Shown here in pieces: positions 16,444 through 25,265 of a DNA stretch of 64,000 nt (position 1 is its first letter; every line of letters begins with the position of its first letter). The DNA is taken from contig NZ_FNCO01000020.1 in assembly GCF_900100795.1 (NCBI RefSeq), forward strand, positions 62,001 through 126,000, read 5' to 3'. The position numbers were made by a program, and so were the translations under genes. The notes beneath the pieces were generated by a model. That model had not been told where the DNA came from. It did no database searches and saw nothing but the letters and a program-made list of their open reading frames with translations. This DNA is from Pseudomonas abietaniphila. Its GTDB lineage: Bacteria; Pseudomonadota; Gammaproteobacteria; Pseudomonadales; Pseudomonadaceae.

Positions 16444-16764
16444 GGGCGAGTCCTTGTAATCGAGTCGTTCAAAATTTAGCCCGCGAGTATAGCGTTCTCA
16501 CGCAGACGACGGGCTTTGGATGGCCTTATGCACTTTAGTGAAGTTCATGCAGTGACAAACGGTAGAAAAATCGTAGTAGCAGAATGCTTCCTGTCATGCA
16601 TCAGATGGTAATCTCTCGCCGTTCGCGGGTCATGCTGCGTCGAAATGTCACGTAATGAGGCTTTCTGCCGATAAAACTCCCGATGCTTGCGTGCATGAAG
16701 AGGGGTGGCGGAAGCAATGCCGTTGTTCTTGCGGGACACAACTATAAATAGGGGCAAAACTTAG
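16444..16764. other. Divergent promoter region, asmA / OFA transporter
   Basis: A 321-base gap holding promoters for both sides. A minus-strand TATACT at 16491-16486 is a plausible asmA -10 box, with a weak -35. On the plus strand AGGGG at about 16750 is the likely ribosome site for the transporter. No repeat or gene was seen. Confidence 0.45.
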
Positions 16765-18426
16765 ATGACTACAAGCACTGCTCTGGGCGGCTCTATCGCT
16801 CAGCCTGCGTTCTTGTCCAAAGAGCGCATTATCGCCAAGCGCGGTTTCAACCGCTGGCTCGTTCCACCGGCCGCACTGGCCATTCACCTCTGTATCGGTA
16901 TGGCTTACGGCTTCTCGGTGTTCTGGTTGCCGCTGTCCAAGGCGATCGGGATCAAAACCGCCGTTGCCTGTGCACCGGACATGGGGTTCTTCGAGCAAGT
17001 CTTCTCGTCCAGCTGTGACTGGCCGATTTCCATGCTCGGCTGGATCTACACCCTGTTCTTCATCTTCCTGGGTTGCTCGGCGGCCATCTGGGGCGGCTGG
17101 CTGGAACACGCCGGACCACGTAAAGCCGGTGTCGTCTCGGCCCTGTGCTGGTGTGGCGGTCTGCTGATCTCGGCGCTGGGTGTCTATACCCACCAGATCT
17201 GGCTGATGTGGATTGGTTCGGGCGTGATCGGCGGTATCGGTCTGGGCCTGGGTTACATCTCGCCCGTTTCGACCCTGATCAAGTGGTTCCCGGACAAGCG
17301 CGGCATGGCGACCGGCATGGCGATCATGGGCTTCGGCGGTGGCGCGATGGTCGGTGCTCCACTGGCGACCGCGTTGATGAGCCACTTTGCAACGCCTGAC
17401 AGCGTGGGCGTATGGCAAAGCTTCGTCGCCATGGCTGCGATCTACTTCGTCTTCATGATCGGTGGCGCCCTGGCGTACCGCGTTCCGCCAACCGGCTGGA
17501 AACCTGAAGGCTGGACCGCTCCTGCGAAGAAAACCAACAGCGCGATGATCACCAACCGCCACGTGCACGTGAGCGTTGCGTGGAAAACCCCGCAATTCCG
17601 TCTGGTGTGGCTGGTGCTGTGCCTGAACGTTTCGGCGGGTATCGGCATCCTGGGCATGGCCTCGCCACTGCTGCAGGAAGTGTTCGGCGGCAAGCTGCTG
17701 GGCACCGATCAGGCGTTCGGTCAGCTGGACGCTTCGCAACTGGCCGCTATCGCCGCCATTGCAGCCGGCTTCACCGGTCTGCTGAGCCTGTTCAACATTG
17801 GCGGCCGTTTCTTCTGGGCGTCGTTCTCGGACTACATCGGCCGTAAAGCCACGTACTTCGTGTTCTTCGCGCTGGGCTTCCTGCTCTACGCATCGGTGCC
17901 GACCCTGAGCCACCTGGGCAGCGTTGCGCTGTTCGTTGCTGCGTTCTGTATCGTGCTGTCGATGTACGGCGGCGGTTTCGCGACCGTTCCGGCGTACCTG
18001 GCTGACCTGTTCGGTACGCAAATGGTCGGTGCGATCCACGGTCGTCTGCTGACTGCCTGGGCTGCCGCTGGCGTGCTGGGTCCGGTGTTGGTGAACTACC
18101 TGCGTGAATACCAACTGAGCCACGGCGTTGCACGTGCCGACGCTTACGACATCACGCTGTACATCCTCGCTGGCCTGCTGGTGCTGGGCTTCATCTGCAA
18201 CATGCTGGTGCGCCCGGTGGCCGACAAGTACTTCATGACCGACGCGCAATTGAAGGCTGAACAAGCCATCGGTCACGACGCTGGCGCTGACCACACCACC
18301 TCCCTTGAGTGGAAAGCGGACGCAGGCACCAAGCCGCTGGCGATCCTGGCCTGGCTGGCCGTGGGCATCCCGCTGGCGTGGGGCGTGTGGATCACCCTGC
18401 AGAAGACTGCGGTGTTGTTTCACTAA
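16765..18426 (+). CDS. OFA family oxalate/formate-type MFS transporter
   Basis: A 553-residue inner-membrane transporter with about 12 spans. It has the OFA-group features: a first span with GMAYGFSVFWLPL, the loop WLEHAGPRKAG, and the GRFFWASFSDYIGRK loop between spans 8 and 9, which is the MFS motif in its OxlT-like form. A 40-residue extension between spans 1 and 2 (about 65-90) holds two cysteines, and the C-terminus ends with an extra hydrophobic segment after a soluble stretch. Family members exchange small carboxylates such as oxalate and formate; the substrate here is not known. It is a single-gene unit followed by a hairpin and a REPIN. Confidence 0.85.
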   Translation: MTTSTALGGSIAQPAFLSKERIIAKRGFNRWLVPPAALAIHLCIGMAYGFSVFWLPLSKAIGIKTAVACAPDMGFFEQVFSSSCDWPISMLGWIYTLFFIFLGCSAAIWGGWLEHAGPRKAGVVSALCWCGGLLISALGVYTHQIWLMWIGSGVIGGIGLGLGYISPVSTLIKWFPDKRGMATGMAIMGFGGGAMVGAPLATALMSHFATPDSVGVWQSFVAMAAIYFVFMIGGALAYRVPPTGWKPEGWTAPAKKTNSAMITNRHVHVSVAWKTPQFRLVWLVLCLNVSAGIGILGMASPLLQEVFGGKLLGTDQAFGQLDASQLAAIAAIAAGFTGLLSLFNIGGRFFWASFSDYIGRKATYFVFFALGFLLYASVPTLSHLGSVALFVAAFCIVLSMYGGGFATVPAYLADLFGTQMVGAIHGRLLTAWAAAGVLGPVLVNYLREYQLSHGVARADAYDITLYILAGLLVLGFICNMLVRPVADKYFMTDAQLKAEQAIGHDAGADHTTSLEWKADAGTKPLAILAWLAVGIPLAWGVWITLQKTAVLFH

Positions 18427-18434
18427 GCCGCTCT

Positions 18435-18462
18435 CGATGTCGGCCTGATTGGGCCGACATCG
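18435..18462 (+). terminator. Hairpin after OFA transporter
   Basis: Arms CGATGTCGGCC and its complement (18435-18445, 18452-18462) with a 6-base loop, 9 bases after the stop. There is no T-run, so it may protect the RNA end rather than terminate. Confidence 0.45.
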
Positions 18463-18464
18463 AA

Positions 18465-18557
18465 CCTGTAGGAGCGCGCTTGCCCGCGATTGCAATTTGT
18501 CTGGCATTGATTGGCTGTCTGACACACCGTAATCGCGGGCAAGCGCGCTCCTACAGG
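18465..18557. repeat. REPIN, core type A (GCGCTTGCCCGCGAT)
   Basis: Perfect 27-base arms, 18465-18491 and 18531-18557, with outer ends CCTGTAGGAGC. Between the OFA transporter and the his genes. Confidence 0.85.
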
Positions 18558-18644
18558 GTTTGGCGTCATCTCGTATGTGCTTGTATGCACATGTCTAACG
18601 CTCGCGGCGGCGGATTCAGCCCGTCAGCGATATCTCCCTTCGTG

Positions 18645-18673
18645 TTTCTGTTTCCCTCCTACACGCCTATAAT
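18645..18673 (+). promoter_or_regulatory. Promoter of the his operon
   Basis: A consensus TATAAT at 18668-18673 with a weak -35 (TTTCTG) 17 bases upstream. It would give a short leader of about 30 bases before hisB. No attenuator-like run of His codons is seen. Confidence 0.55.
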
Positions 18674-18710
18674 GTCCGCCTTTTCGCCCAATGATTTTGC
18701 GGAGCTGGTG

Positions 18711-19304
18711 ATGGCCGAACGTAAGGCGTTCGTCGAGCGCGACACCCTGGAAACCCAGATCAAAGCCTCGATCAACCTGGATGGCACCGGAAAGGCCCGA
18801 TTCGATATCGGCGTTCCTTTTCTTGAACACATGCTCGACCAGATCGCCCGTCACGGGTTGATCGATCTGGATATCGAAAGCAAAGGCGACCTGCATATCG
18901 ACGACCACCACACCGTGGAAGACGTCGGTATCACCCTCGGTCAGGCCTTCAGCAAAGCCATTGGCGACAAAAAAGGCATCCGTCGATACGGCCACGCCTA
19001 TGTCCCGCTGGATGAAGCGCTGTCGCGCGTGGTCATCGACTTTTCCGGTCGTCCTGGCCTGCAGATGCATGTGCCGTACACCCGCGCCACCGTAGGCGGT
19101 TTCGATGTGGACCTGTTCCAGGAGTTCTTCCAGGGCTTCGTGAACCACGCGAACGTCACGCTGCACATCGACAACCTGCGCGGTCACAACACTCACCACC
19201 AGATCGAAACGGTGTTCAAGGCATTCGGCCGCGCGCTGCGCATGGCCGTTGAGCTGGACGACCGCATGGCTGGCCAGATGCCTTCGACCAAGGGCGTGCT
19301 GTAA
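18711..19304 (+). CDS. hisB: Imidazoleglycerol-phosphate dehydratase
   Basis: A 197-residue monofunctional HisB for the sixth step of histidine synthesis. The metal-binding histidine motifs are present: DDHHTVED in the first half and RGHNTHHQIE in the second. The start at 18711 (MAERKAF) is set by GGAG at 18701-18704. It is the first gene of hisB-hisH-DUF2164-hisA-hisF, and its stop overlaps the hisH start by one base. Confidence 0.95.
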   Translation: MAERKAFVERDTLETQIKASINLDGTGKARFDIGVPFLEHMLDQIARHGLIDLDIESKGDLHIDDHHTVEDVGITLGQAFSKAIGDKKGIRRYGHAYVPLDEALSRVVIDFSGRPGLQMHVPYTRATVGGFDVDLFQEFFQGFVNHANVTLHIDNLRGHNTHHQIETVFKAFGRALRMAVELDDRMAGQMPSTKGVL

Positions 19305-19942
19305 TGCAGACGGTTGCCGTTATCGACTACGGCATGGGCAACCTGCACTCGGTGGCCAAGGCCCTCGAGCACGTAGGCGCTGGCCGTGTGCTGATTACCA
19401 GCGACGCCGACGTGATTCGCGAAGCCGACCGGGTTGTGTTTCCCGGTGTGGGCGCGATCCGCGACTGCATGGCTGAAATCCGTCGTCTGGGCTTCGACGC
19501 CCTGGTGCGTGAAGTCAGCCAGGACCGTCCGTTTCTCGGCATCTGCGTCGGCATGCAGGCGCTGATGGACCGCAGTGAAGAGAACGATGGCGTCGACTGC
19601 ATCGGTGTCTTCCCCGGTCAGGTGAGGTTTTTCGGCAAGGATCTCCACGAAGACGGCCAGCACCTGAAAGTCCCGCACATGGGCTGGAACGAAGTGACGC
19701 AGGCGGTGGATCACCCGCTGTGGCACAACATTCCGGACCAGGCGCGGTTCTACTTCGTGCACAGCTATTACATCGAGTCGCCGAACCCTCGGCAGATCGT
19801 CGGTCGCGGTCATTACGGCCATGACTTCGCTGCCGCATTGGCGGACGGCTCGCGTTTCGCGGTGCAGTTCCACCCTGAGAAGAGCCACACCCATGGCCTG
19901 CAGTTGCTGCAGAACTTCGCTGCGTGGGACGGCCGCTGGTAA
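19304..19942 (+). CDS. hisH: Imidazole glycerol phosphate synthase, glutaminase subunit
   Basis: A 212-residue class I glutamine amidotransferase that supplies ammonia to HisF. The triad is visible: Cys81 in GICVGMQ, then His190 and Glu192 in FHPEKS. The TAATG junction with hisB suggests coupled translation, and its own stop overlaps the start of the next gene the same way. Confidence 0.95.
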   Translation: MQTVAVIDYGMGNLHSVAKALEHVGAGRVLITSDADVIREADRVVFPGVGAIRDCMAEIRRLGFDALVREVSQDRPFLGICVGMQALMDRSEENDGVDCIGVFPGQVRFFGKDLHEDGQHLKVPHMGWNEVTQAVDHPLWHNIPDQARFYFVHSYYIESPNPRQIVGRGHYGHDFAAALADGSRFAVQFHPEKSHTHGLQLLQNFAAWDGRW

Positions 19943-20199
19943 TGAGCAAGAAGAACAAGCCGCCGATCCTGACCCTCACTCCCGAGCAGGAGAACGAGGC
20001 GTGTCACACAATCAAGCGGTTCATGGAAGACCGTTTCGAACTGGACCTGGGTTCGTTCGAAGCGGCTGAAATCCTTGAATTGTTCACTCGCGAAATTGCC
20101 CCGCACTATTACAACCGGGCGATTTTCGATGTGCAGGCGCATTTGAAAGAGCGCTTCGAAAGCATCGAAAGCGACGTTTGGGCGCTCGAGAAAAACTAA
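19942..20199 (+). CDS. DUF2164 family protein
   Basis: An 85-residue, mostly helical soluble protein matching DUF2164, with CHTIKRFMEDRFELDLGSFEA and FDVQAHLKERFESIESD. Function unknown. It starts at 19942 through a TAATG overlap with hisH and ends 23 bases before hisA, so it is embedded in the histidine operon. That position hints at a link with histidine synthesis, but no catalytic motif is seen. Confidence 0.8.
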   Translation: MSKKNKPPILTLTPEQENEACHTIKRFMEDRFELDLGSFEAAEILELFTREIAPHYYNRAIFDVQAHLKERFESIESDVWALEKN

Positions 20200-20222
20200 T
20201 TTCCGATTAAGTAGGTTTCCAG

Positions 20223-20960
20223 ATGCTGATTATTCCCGCTATCGACCTCAAAGACGGTGCCTGCGTGCGCCTTCGTCAGGGTCGCATGGAAGATTCCACA
20301 GTGTTCTCCGACGATCCGGTGAGCATGGCTGCCAAGTGGGTTGAAGGCGGTTGCCGTCGTCTGCATCTGGTCGATCTGAACGGCGCGTTCGAAGGCCAGC
20401 CGGTCAACGGTGACGTGGTCACTGCGATCGCCAAGCGTTATCCAAACCTGCCGATCCAGATCGGTGGCGGTATTCGCTCGCTGGAAACCATCGAGCATTA
20501 CGTCAAGGCGGGCGTGAGCTACGTGATCATCGGCACCAAAGCGGTCAAAGAGCCTGAATTCGTCGCTGAAGCCTGCCGCGCGTTTCCGGGCAAGGTGATC
20601 GTCGGTCTGGACGCCAAAGACGGCTTCGTCGCCACCGACGGCTGGGCTGAAGTCAGCTCGGTTCAGGTGATCGACCTGGCCAAGCGTTTCGAAGCGGACG
20701 GCGTCTCGGCCATCGTTTATACCGACATCGCCAAAGACGGCATGATGCAGGGCTGCAACGTACCGTTTACCGCTGCGTTGGCGGCGGCGACGAAGATTCC
20801 GGTCATCGCCTCTGGCGGCATCCACAACCTGGGCGACATCAAGGCGCTGCTGGACGCGAAAGCGCCGGGCATTATCGGCGCAATCACCGGTCGTGCGATC
20901 TACGAAGGCACACTGGACGTCGCTGAAGCCCAGGCTTTCTGCGATCAATACTCGGTCTAA
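20223..20960 (+). CDS. hisA: Phosphoribosyl-ProFAR isomerase
   Basis: A 245-residue (beta-alpha)8 barrel enzyme that isomerises ProFAR to PRFAR in histidine synthesis. The catalytic aspartates lie in IPAIDLKDG (Asp8) and VGLDAKDG (near 130). Phosphate-binding loops IGGGIR and ASGGIHN are present in the two half-barrels. It sits between the DUF2164 gene and hisF; a REPIN occupies the 121-base gap to hisF. Confidence 0.95.
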   Translation: MLIIPAIDLKDGACVRLRQGRMEDSTVFSDDPVSMAAKWVEGGCRRLHLVDLNGAFEGQPVNGDVVTAIAKRYPNLPIQIGGGIRSLETIEHYVKAGVSYVIIGTKAVKEPEFVAEACRAFPGKVIVGLDAKDGFVATDGWAEVSSVQVIDLAKRFEADGVSAIVYTDIAKDGMMQGCNVPFTAALAAATKIPVIASGGIHNLGDIKALLDAKAPGIIGAITGRAIYEGTLDVAEAQAFCDQYSV

Positions 20961-20962
20961 TT

Positions 20963-21055
20963 TGTAGGCGCGCGCTTGCCCGCGATTGTCCGTATTTCCC
21001 GACAACGACCTGTCGGATGTACGGGCCTCATCGCGGGCAAGCGCGCTCCTACAGG
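20963..21055. repeat. REPIN, core type A, inside the his operon
   Basis: Inverted arms with core CGCGCTTGCCCGCGAT starting 3 bases after the hisA stop and ending 27 bases before the hisF start. The left outer end has GGCGC in place of GGAGC. Confidence 0.85.
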
Positions 21056-21081
21056 TGCTTAAACTTTCGGAGATTAGGCCC

Positions 21082-21852
21082 ATGGCGCTCGCCAAACGCA
21101 TCATCCCCTGCCTCGATGTCGACAACGGTCGCGTGGTCAAGGGCGTTAAGTTCGAGAACATTCGTGACGCTGGCGATCCTGTGGAGATCGCCCGTCGCTA
21201 TGACGAGCAGGGTGCCGACGAGATTACGTTTCTCGACATCACTGCCAGTGTCGATGGTCGTGACACCACGTTGCACACCGTAGAGCGCATGGCCAGTCAG
21301 GTGTTCATCCCGCTGACCGTGGGCGGCGGTGTGCGGACCGTGCAGGACATTCGTAACCTGCTCAATGCCGGTGCCGACAAGGTGTCGATCAACACCGCTG
21401 CGGTGTTCAACCCCGAGTTTGTCGGTGAGGCGGCTGCGCGTTTCGGCTCGCAGTGCATCGTCGTGGCAATCGACGCCAAGAAGGTGTCCGGGCCGGGCGA
21501 AGAACCGCGCTGGGAGATCTTCACCCACGGCGGTCGCAAGCCCACCGGTCTGGACGCGGTGCAGTGGGCCATGAAGATGGAAAGCCTGGGCGCTGGTGAG
21601 ATTCTGCTGACCAGCATGGATCAGGACGGCATGAAGAACGGCTTCGATCTGGGCGTGACCCGGGCGATCAGTGATGCGCTGGGTATCCCGGTCATTGCGT
21701 CGGGTGGCGTGGGCAACCTGCAGCATCTGGCCGACGGCGTGCTCGAAGGCCACGCAAGTGCCGTTCTGGCCGCGAGTATTTTCCACTTCGGCGAATACAC
21801 GGTGCCGGAAGCCAAGGCGTTCATGGCCAAACAAGGGATTGTGGTTCGCTGA
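21082..21852 (+). CDS. hisF: Imidazole glycerol phosphate synthase, cyclase subunit
   Basis: A 256-residue (beta-alpha)8 barrel that uses PRFAR and HisH-derived ammonia to make imidazole glycerol phosphate and AICAR. Catalytic aspartates are in IIPCLDVDNG (Asp12) and VVAIDAKK (near 131); phosphate sites VGGGVR and ASGGVG are clear. The start at 21082 is preferred over upstream codons that run into the REPIN. A GGAG lies 11-14 bases before the ATG. Confidence 0.95.
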   Translation: MALAKRIIPCLDVDNGRVVKGVKFENIRDAGDPVEIARRYDEQGADEITFLDITASVDGRDTTLHTVERMASQVFIPLTVGGGVRTVQDIRNLLNAGADKVSINTAAVFNPEFVGEAAARFGSQCIVVAIDAKKVSGPGEEPRWEIFTHGGRKPTGLDAVQWAMKMESLGAGEILLTSMDQDGMKNGFDLGVTRAISDALGIPVIASGGVGNLQHLADGVLEGHASAVLAASIFHFGEYTVPEAKAFMAKQGIVVR

Positions 21853-21880
21853 TCCCGTATGTGAACACTTCATCTGTGGA

Positions 21881-21984
21881 TGATCGCTCCCACGCTCTGC
21901 GTGGGAGTGACTTGCGTGACGCTCTGCGTCACAGGGACGCAGAGCGTCCTGCCCTGCATTCCCACGCAGAGCGTGGGAACGATC
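21881..21984. repeat. Palindromic repeat, GATCG...CACGCTCTGCGTGGGA family
   Basis: A different Pseudomonas intergenic repeat, with outer ends TGATCGCTCCCACGC and GCGTGGGAACGATCA and inner palindromic ACGCTCTGCGT copies. It lies directly after hisF and may end the his transcript. Confidence 0.75.
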
Positions 21985-22132
21985 AAAAAGGTCGGTGATA
22001 GTCCGCCACATCTCCCGCCCCAGGCGCTTCGAGACACCTCTGTCCTGAAAGCGACTCCACCCATTCCCGAACTGGACAACGCCCTGTGTTAACGGCACTC
22101 TCTTGCCGACGTCAGGATCGGGTGCCAGGGAT

Positions 22133-22888
22133 ATGTTCAAAGGTGTTTTTCTTGCGCTGATCAGCGTGGCCACATTGCTGACAGGAACCGCCCGGGCAGA
22201 GGATGCGCCGGCGTATTCGATGGTGTTGCTCACCGAGAATTTCCCGCCCTACAACATGGCCATCGACGGCAAAAATTTCGCCCAGGAGAGCAATATCCAG
22301 GGCATTGCCGTCGAAATCGTGCGCGAAACCTTCAAGCGTGCGGGCGTCGGCTACAACATGACGCTGCGTTTTCCGTGGGACCGCATTTACAAACTTGCGC
22401 TGGAAAAGCCCGGTTACGGCGTGTTCGTGACTGCGCGTTTGCCTGAGCGCGAAAAGCTCTTCAAGTGGGTCGGCCCCATTGGCCCGGATGACTGGATCAT
22501 GCTGGCCAAAGCCGACAGCCCGATTCAGTTGAATACCCTGGACGAAGCCCGTCAGTACAAGATCGGCGCCTACAAGGGCGATGCGATCGCCGAAGAGCTG
22601 GGGCGTCAGGGCATGAACCCTATTGTGGTGCTCAGCGACAAGGACAACGCCAAGAAGCTGGTCGACGGTCAAATCGACCTCTGGGCCACGGGCGACCCGG
22701 CCGGGCGTTACCTGGCGCGACAAGAGGGCGTAACGGGGTTGAAAACCGTGCTGCGGTTCAACAGCGCCGAGTTGTTCCTGGCGCTGAACAAAGACACGCC
22801 GGATGAGGTGGTAAAGAAGCTGCAGACCGCGCTGGATCAGCTGCGCAAGGAAGGCACGGTGGACAGCATTTTGGGTAAATACCTCTGA
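22133..22888 (+). CDS. Periplasmic solute-binding protein, family 3
   Basis: A 251-residue exported protein. The start at 22133 gives a clear Sec signal peptide (MFKGVFLALISVATLLTG, cleaved after ARA). The mature part opens with YSMVLLTENFPPYN and ends with QTALDQLRKEGTVDSILGKYL, the pattern of the SBP_bac_3 fold. No permease or ATPase gene lies beside it, so it is an orphan binding protein: it could serve a distant transporter or act as a sensor. The ligand is unknown; the aromatic FPPYN opening suits amino-acid-like ligands. Confidence 0.75.
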   Translation: MFKGVFLALISVATLLTGTARAEDAPAYSMVLLTENFPPYNMAIDGKNFAQESNIQGIAVEIVRETFKRAGVGYNMTLRFPWDRIYKLALEKPGYGVFVTARLPEREKLFKWVGPIGPDDWIMLAKADSPIQLNTLDEARQYKIGAYKGDAIAEELGRQGMNPIVVLSDKDNAKKLVDGQIDLWATGDPAGRYLARQEGVTGLKTVLRFNSAELFLALNKDTPDEVVKKLQTALDQLRKEGTVDSILGKYL

Positions 22889-22950
22889 CCTGTTGAGGCC
22901 ATCCCTGACATCGCCTGCCCCTGTACAAGCAGTCCTGGAAAATCGCTTAC

Positions 22951-23070
22951 CCCCTGTAGGAGCCGTCCGAGGTTACGAGGGCCGCGAATACGGACTGTCA
23001 GGCGCTGGGGATTTATCGAATGTACCGGCCTCTTCGCGGCCCTCGTAACCTCGGACGGCTCCTACAGGGG
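22951..23070. repeat. REPIN with 38-base perfect arms (core type F)
   Basis: Arms 22951-22988 and 23033-23070 are exact complements around a 44-base loop. Outer ends CCCCTGTAGGAGC; core contains CCGAGGTTACGAGG. It lies between convergent genes, the binding protein and yibQ. Confidence 0.85.
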
Positions 23071-23089
23071 TTTGTGCAAGCCGGAAGAT

Positions 23090-23902
23090 CTACCGATAAA
23101 CCCCATCCTTCCCGTGTCCGCTCATCGCCTGATTGCCACGGATGCTGATCATGTGGCGCAGTTCGATCCAGTCGATGCCTTGGGCCTTGAGCTTGGGCAG
23201 TTCACGTTCCAGCACCTCCATGGTCACCGGGTACGGATGGCCAATCATTACCGCCGAACCCTGCTTGTGCGCCAGTTTGACCGCGCTCTGCAGCTGACCG
23301 CTGATGGCCTCGGCGGTGCGCTCGTCATCGAGAAACACGTCCCGGGAAAGACTGGCCAGACCGATCTTTTGCGCTTCGGCTGCGGCGACGGTCTTGGCAC
23401 TGGTGCGGCTGTCGACCAGAAACAGATGGCGCCGCTGCAGTTCACCCACCAGCCAGTTCATCGCTACCGGCTCGGCGGTCATGCGGCTGCCTTCGTGGTT
23501 GTTGATCCCCGCTGCATACGGCACTTTCAACAGCGCCGCGTTGAGCCTCGATTCGAGCTCGGTCAGCGGGAGATCGGGACGCCAGGCGTACGGTCCGGTG
23601 GCCGGGTCCATGGGCATGTGCAGCATCACCGTCTTGCCTGCCTTGTGGGCCTGGCGCGCGAAGTCGGTGGCGTGCGGGGTGTCGGGCATGATCGCCAGCG
23701 TCACGGGGCCGGGCAGGGCCAGCGCGCGGCTGTCCTTGTCGGGACTCTGTCCGAGGTCATCGATGATCAGACTGATGTAAGCGACCTTCGGCGACTTGCC
23801 GTCGGTTGTCGAGGGTTCGGCGGATGCCGCCTGTGCGGCATCCGTCAGAACAACAGCCATCACTGCAAGGGCCCTGACGAGCCCGGTCAACCAGAAGCGC
23901 AT
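23090..23902 (-). CDS. Divergent polysaccharide deacetylase (YibQ-like)
   Basis: A 270-residue exported protein of the Polysacc_deac_2 (YibQ) family. The start at 23902 gives a signal peptide, and the body begins with AYISLIIDDLGQ, the metal-site strand, followed by LMLHMPMDP-type (TVMLHMPMDP) and NNHEGSRMT, which keeps the conserved acidic and histidine positions. The carbohydrate substrate is not known. It begins just inside the ctpA stop region, so it is coupled to ctpA. Together with envC and ctpA it forms an envelope-maintenance block conserved in Pseudomonas. Confidence 0.85.
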   Translation of the reverse strand: MRFWLTGLVRALAVMAVVLTDAAQAASAEPSTTDGKSPKVAYISLIIDDLGQSPDKDSRALALPGPVTLAIMPDTPHATDFARQAHKAGKTVMLHMPMDPATGPYAWRPDLPLTELESRLNAALLKVPYAAGINNHEGSRMTAEPVAMNWLVGELQRRHLFLVDSRTSAKTVAAAEAQKIGLASLSRDVFLDDERTAEAISGQLQSAVKLAHKQGSAVMIGHPYPVTMEVLERELPKLKAQGIDWIELRHMISIRGNQAMSGHGKDGVYR

Positions 23903-23903
23903 A

Positions 23904-25235
23904 TCAATTGCCGCGTGTGACACTCAATCCCTTGAGCAGACTGAGGGCCTGGTTCAGCTGGTAATCGTCGTCCTGTGGACGCGCCTTGCCAGCCTTGGAC
24001 TTGGTGGTCGGTTTGTCCGCGCCGCCGTTGCCGTTGCCCAGGTGGCCGAGCAGGTCGGCCTCTTTGTAGTTCTCGCCGTCGGCCTCTGTGGTGACCTTGG
24101 CACGTTTGACTTCGATGTCCGGGTTGATGCCCTGTGCCTGGATCGAACGACCATTCGGCGTGTAATACAGCGCGGTGGTGATCTTCAGTGCGCGGTCGTT
24201 GGCCAGCGGCAGAACGGTTTGCACCGAGCCCTTGCCGAACGAATCGGTGCCCATCAGGATGCCGCGTTTCTGGTCCTGCAAGGCGCCGGCGACGATCTCG
24301 GAAGCCGAGGCGCTGCCGCCGTTGATCAGCACCACCAGAGGCGCGCCTTCGCTGGCGTCGGCCGGGTCTGCCGAGAAGCGCAGTTCGGAGTTGGCGATGC
24401 GGCCCTTGGTGTAGACGATCAGGCCCTTGGTCAGGAAGTGGTCAGCCACTTCGACCGCTGCCTGCAACACGCCGCCAGGGTTGTTGCGCAGGTCGAGGAT
24501 CAGGCCGTTCATCTTCTTGCCGTTGTCCTTGCGCAGCTTGGCCAGTGCCTTGCCGACTTCTTCACCGGTCTTGACCTGGAACTGCGTGATGCGGATGTAG
24601 CCGTAGCCAGGCTCCAGCATCTGCGACTTCACGCTCTTGACCTGAATGGTCGCGCGGGCCAGCGTCACGTCGAACGGGTTGCCGCCGTCGCGCACCAGCG
24701 TCAGGGTGATCTTCTCGCCGATCTTGCCGCGCATCTTGTCGACCGCTTCCTGCATGGTCTGGCCCTGGGTCGGCGCGCCGTTGATCTTGACGATCAGGTC
24801 GCCGGCTTCGATGCCCGCCTTGGAAGCAGGCGTGTCGTCGATCGGCGAGACGACCTTTATAAAGCCGTCTTCTACGCCAACCTCGATGCCCAGGCCGCCG
24901 AACTCGCCGCTGGTGCTTTCCTGCAGCTCCTGAAAGTCTTCAGGGCCCAGGTAGGCGGAGTGCGGGTCGAGGTTGCTGAGCATGCCCTTGATGGCGTTTT
25001 CCAGCAGGGTCTTGTCATCGACCGGCTCGACATACGCCGCTTTGATCCGGTCCATCACCTCGGCAAAGGTGCGCAGCTCGTCGAGCGGCAGCGGCGCCTT
25101 GATGTTCGCGGCATTGGCAGGTGCGGAAGCAGCAGGCGCCGCAGCGGGAGCGGCACCGGCGGCCTGCGCAAGAGGCGCGCCGATAACAACGGCGATAGTC
25201 AGGGCCAGCGAGGTGAGGCGGGACGAAAACAGCAT
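23904..25235 (-). CDS. ctpA: Carboxyl-terminal processing protease CtpA (S41)
   Basis: A 443-residue periplasmic serine protease. A signal peptide (about 1-25) and an Ala/Pro-rich linker lead to a PDZ domain (about 110-190) with GGLGIEV and GDLIVKINGA, then the S41 core. The Ser-Lys dyad lies in NGGSASASE (about 305-313) and DSFGKGS (Lys335). In Pseudomonas this protease degrades cell-wall hydrolases, which fits envC upstream. The C-terminal tail (about 395-425) is low complexity. Confidence 0.93.
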   Translation of the reverse strand: MLFSSRLTSLALTIAVVIGAPLAQAAGAAPAAAPAASAPANAANIKAPLPLDELRTFAEVMDRIKAAYVEPVDDKTLLENAIKGMLSNLDPHSAYLGPEDFQELQESTSGEFGGLGIEVGVEDGFIKVVSPIDDTPASKAGIEAGDLIVKINGAPTQGQTMQEAVDKMRGKIGEKITLTLVRDGGNPFDVTLARATIQVKSVKSQMLEPGYGYIRITQFQVKTGEEVGKALAKLRKDNGKKMNGLILDLRNNPGGVLQAAVEVADHFLTKGLIVYTKGRIANSELRFSADPADASEGAPLVVLINGGSASASEIVAGALQDQKRGILMGTDSFGKGSVQTVLPLANDRALKITTALYYTPNGRSIQAQGINPDIEVKRAKVTTEADGENYKEADLLGHLGNGNGGADKPTTKSKAGKARPQDDDYQLNQALSLLKGLSVTRGN

Positions 25236-25265
25236 GTCTTACGAACTCCTGAGTGAGGTGTCGAC

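Noticed and set aside
16648..18525. Open frame of about 625 codons opposite the OFA transporter
   Set aside because: Low-complexity His/Arg/Gln-rich peptide opposite a clear membrane transporter; a codon-bias shadow.
23796..25256. Open frame of about 480 codons opposite ctpA
   Set aside because: Antisense shadow of ctpA with unlikely composition.
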